Source of the DNA: PUMD01 sp964599275
Lineage (GTDB): Bacteria; Bacillota; Sulfobacillia; SLMV01
NCBI GenBank assembly: GCA_964599275.1
Contig: CAZRFK010000094.1
Location: 1 to 6,300, forward strand
Length of the DNA stretch: 6,300 nt
Direction: 5' to 3'
The position numbers and the translations under genes were made by a program. The notes beneath the pieces were generated by a model. That model ran no database searches. It was not told where the DNA came from and saw only the letters and a program-made list of their open reading frames with translations. Below, piece by piece: positions 5,101-6,300 of the stretch (its first letter is position 1; every line of letters begins with the position of its first letter).

Positions 5101-6300
5101 CATCGACCTCCTATGTTGACCCTGCATGTGATGGCCGGTCCACCCATGCCCACAGGAATCACCTGCTTTTTGCCGCACATTCCGGCACTGTTCCACTTCA
5201 TGTCCTCAGAAATCATACTGACGGTTTGCAAAACATCGAAGGCAACACCAGATATGGTGGTATCCTTTATCGCCCTGCCCAGCTTTCCGTCCCTGATCTC
5301 GTACCCCTGGACAACCCCGAACATGAACTCACTGGTGGTGTCGGCCTGTCCGTTGGAGGGCTTCATCAGGTAGTATCCATCGTCGATGGAAGATATCATC
5401 TCATCCAGCCTGTTTTCCCCGGGCAAAATGGCGGTGTTGCGCATGCGTATCAGCGGTTCATCGGAAAACTCATAGGCCCGGGCGTTGCCAGCGGGTTCGT
5501 GCTCGAACTGCTGCGCAGTATCCTTGTTGTGCAGAAAACTCTGCAGCACTCCGTCCTCGATAATCTTCACATCTTCTGCCCTGCTCCCCTCATCGTCGAT
5601 GAAGATCGGCACCGGACAGCGTTGTCCCCCACAGGTGTTGGCAAAGTCTACCAGGGTGACCAGCTCGCTGGCCACCTTCTCTCCCAGGTAATCACCGGCT
5701 ACCGAGCCGCCCAACACCATGTCGGCCTCGGTTGTATGGCCTATGGCCTCGTGCGCCAGGATGCCCGCCAGATCGGCATCCAGTATGCAGTCGTGGAGGC
5801 CGGCGTCAGGGTGAACTCCTTCAGCCTTTTTCTGCAAATGTTCATGTATGCGGGCAATTCCCTCAAAAAGATTGCCGGGATCACTGAAATGATCCTCAAA
5901 CTGTCCCAGACCGCCAAAGTTGTCCGAAAGTTGAACCGGTTCTCCATCTCTGCTGAGAGTCAGACTGACACGGATGTGCGTCCGGGGCACCATGCTGCAG
6001 CGATAGGCTCCGTCGGAATTGAGCACCGATTTTTCCATGTCCAGACTGCGCAGACTTACCCCCCTGTCAACCAGCTCCGGGTAAGTGTCTGCGATGTGGG
6101 CATCAATCTCCCGGATGAAATCCATGATCTGCCGGCGGCTCATTCCCGGCTTCTCACTGCTGAAATCATCCGAAGACTGCGGTGCTGATGCTTCAAACGC
6201 CGGTCTGCTCCTGCTCAGCCGTTCATCGAGAAATTCTGCATTCTGCCGCGCCGACTCCACCACCTTCTTCACCGACTGTGCAGTTATCTCGGTGTGCGAG
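5100..6300 (-). CDS. TldD-type zinc metalloprotease subunit, N-terminus beyond the window
   Basis: This is the catalytic partner of the adjacent TldE-type protein, first in their operon. The frame ends at TGA 5100-5102 and is open to position 6300, so its start lies outside the window; about 399 codons are visible, against about 480 in full-length TldD, so about 80 residues are missing. The zinc motif HExxxH is present as HEAIGHTTEAD (HEAIGH at 5753-5736). The cysteine of the C-terminal MCGKKQVIPVGMGGP segment (codon 5177-5175) aligns by position with Cys454 of E. coli TldD, the third zinc ligand. Other family blocks are IEDGVLQSFLHNKDTA, FMFGVVQGYEIRDGK and the closing CRVNIGG. GTG 6272 is an internal codon and not a likely start. 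The enzyme is cytoplasmic and acts only with TldE. Its final codons contain the Shine-Dalgarno of the next gene. A long open frame antisense to it (5226-6188, plus) is a composition shadow. Confidence 0.93.
   Translation of the reverse strand, partial: SHTEITAQSVKKVVESARQNAEFLDERLSRSRPAFEASAPQSSDDFSSEKPGMSRRQIMDFIREIDAHIADTYPELVDRGVSLRSLDMEKSVLNSDGAYRCSMVPRTHIRVSLTLSRDGEPVQLSDNFGGLGQFEDHFSDPGNLFEGIARIHEHLQKKAEGVHPDAGLHDCILDADLAGILAHEAIGHTTEADMVLGGSVAGDYLGEKVASELVTLVDFANTCGGQRCPVPIFIDDEGSRAEDVKIIEDGVLQSFLHNKDTAQQFEHEPAGNARAYEFSDEPLIRMRNTAILPGENRLDEMISSIDDGYYLMKPSNGQADTTSEFMFGVVQGYEIRDGKLGRAIKDTTISGVAFDVLQTVSMISEDMKWNSAGMCGKKQVIPVGMGGPAITCRVNIGGR
5107..5112 (-). promoter_or_regulatory. perfect AGGAGG ribosome binding site for the TldE-type gene
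   Basis: AGGAGG on the minus strand lies within the last codons of the TldD-type gene, 6 nt before ATG 5100. The overlap reads ATGATG, with the TldD stop TGA at 5102-5100 sharing bases with both ATGs. This arrangement supports coupled, roughly equal synthesis of the two subunits. Confidence 0.8.

Noticed and set aside
5101..5196. N-terminal extension of the TldE-type gene to a start at 5196
   Set aside because: The added residues overlap the conserved C-terminus of the TldD-type gene, while AGGAGG places the start at 5100.
5226..6188. 320-codon open frame on the plus strand
   Set aside because: It is antisense to the certain TldD-type gene, has no recognisable domain or start signal, and is explained by the codon composition of the real gene.
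1..6300. tRNA, rRNA, riboswitch or CRISPR array
   Set aside because: No cloverleaf, rRNA-like block, recognised aptamer or regularly spaced direct repeat was seen on either strand by eye.

Overview
The window looks bacterial. Genes are compact, with Shine-Dalgarno sequences (a perfect AGGAGG before the TldE-type gene), a GTG start, and frequent ATA, AGA and AGG codons at roughly even GC. The small single-LysM protein and the codon choice lean towards Bacillota (Clostridia-like), but no marker gene is present and this assignment is tentative.

Layout, left to right. Positions 1-600 hold a possible small minus-strand gene of unknown function (34-282) facing a short plus-strand single-LysM protein (410-580). 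Positions 581-894 are mostly non-coding, with a perfect 15-bp tandem duplication. Positions 895-1776 encode an intact PqqB-like metallo-beta-lactamase-fold protein (+). Positions 1777-2616 hold no intact gene. Their minus strand carries coding-like fragments in several frames, interrupted by stops and frame changes, which reads best as decayed genes. One piece, with a YFTADAG motif, faintly recalls the GHMP-kinase/diphosphomevalonate decarboxylase C-terminal region. Another starts after a very good ribosome binding site but meets an in-frame TAG after 13 codons. Positions 2617-3675 encode an ACR3-family arsenite efflux permease (+). A strong hairpin at 3738-3775 separates it from a convergent minus-strand operon: a TldE/PmbA-type gene (3802-5100) translationally coupled to an upstream TldD-type gene (5100 to beyond 6300) that carries the HExxxH zinc motif and runs off the right edge.

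Functionally, TldD and TldE form a heterodimeric zinc metalloprotease that degrades unfolded peptides and, in several bacteria, matures ribosomally made peptides. The ACR3 protein would export arsenite. The PqqB-like protein is a metal-binding hydrolase or oxygenase-fold protein with no other pqq gene in view. Nothing in the sequence proves that these three units work together. No tRNA, rRNA, CRISPR array, complete insertion sequence or replication origin was seen. I did not find a convincing new multi-gene system. The points most worth a second look are the decayed minus-strand region and the orphan PqqB-like gene.
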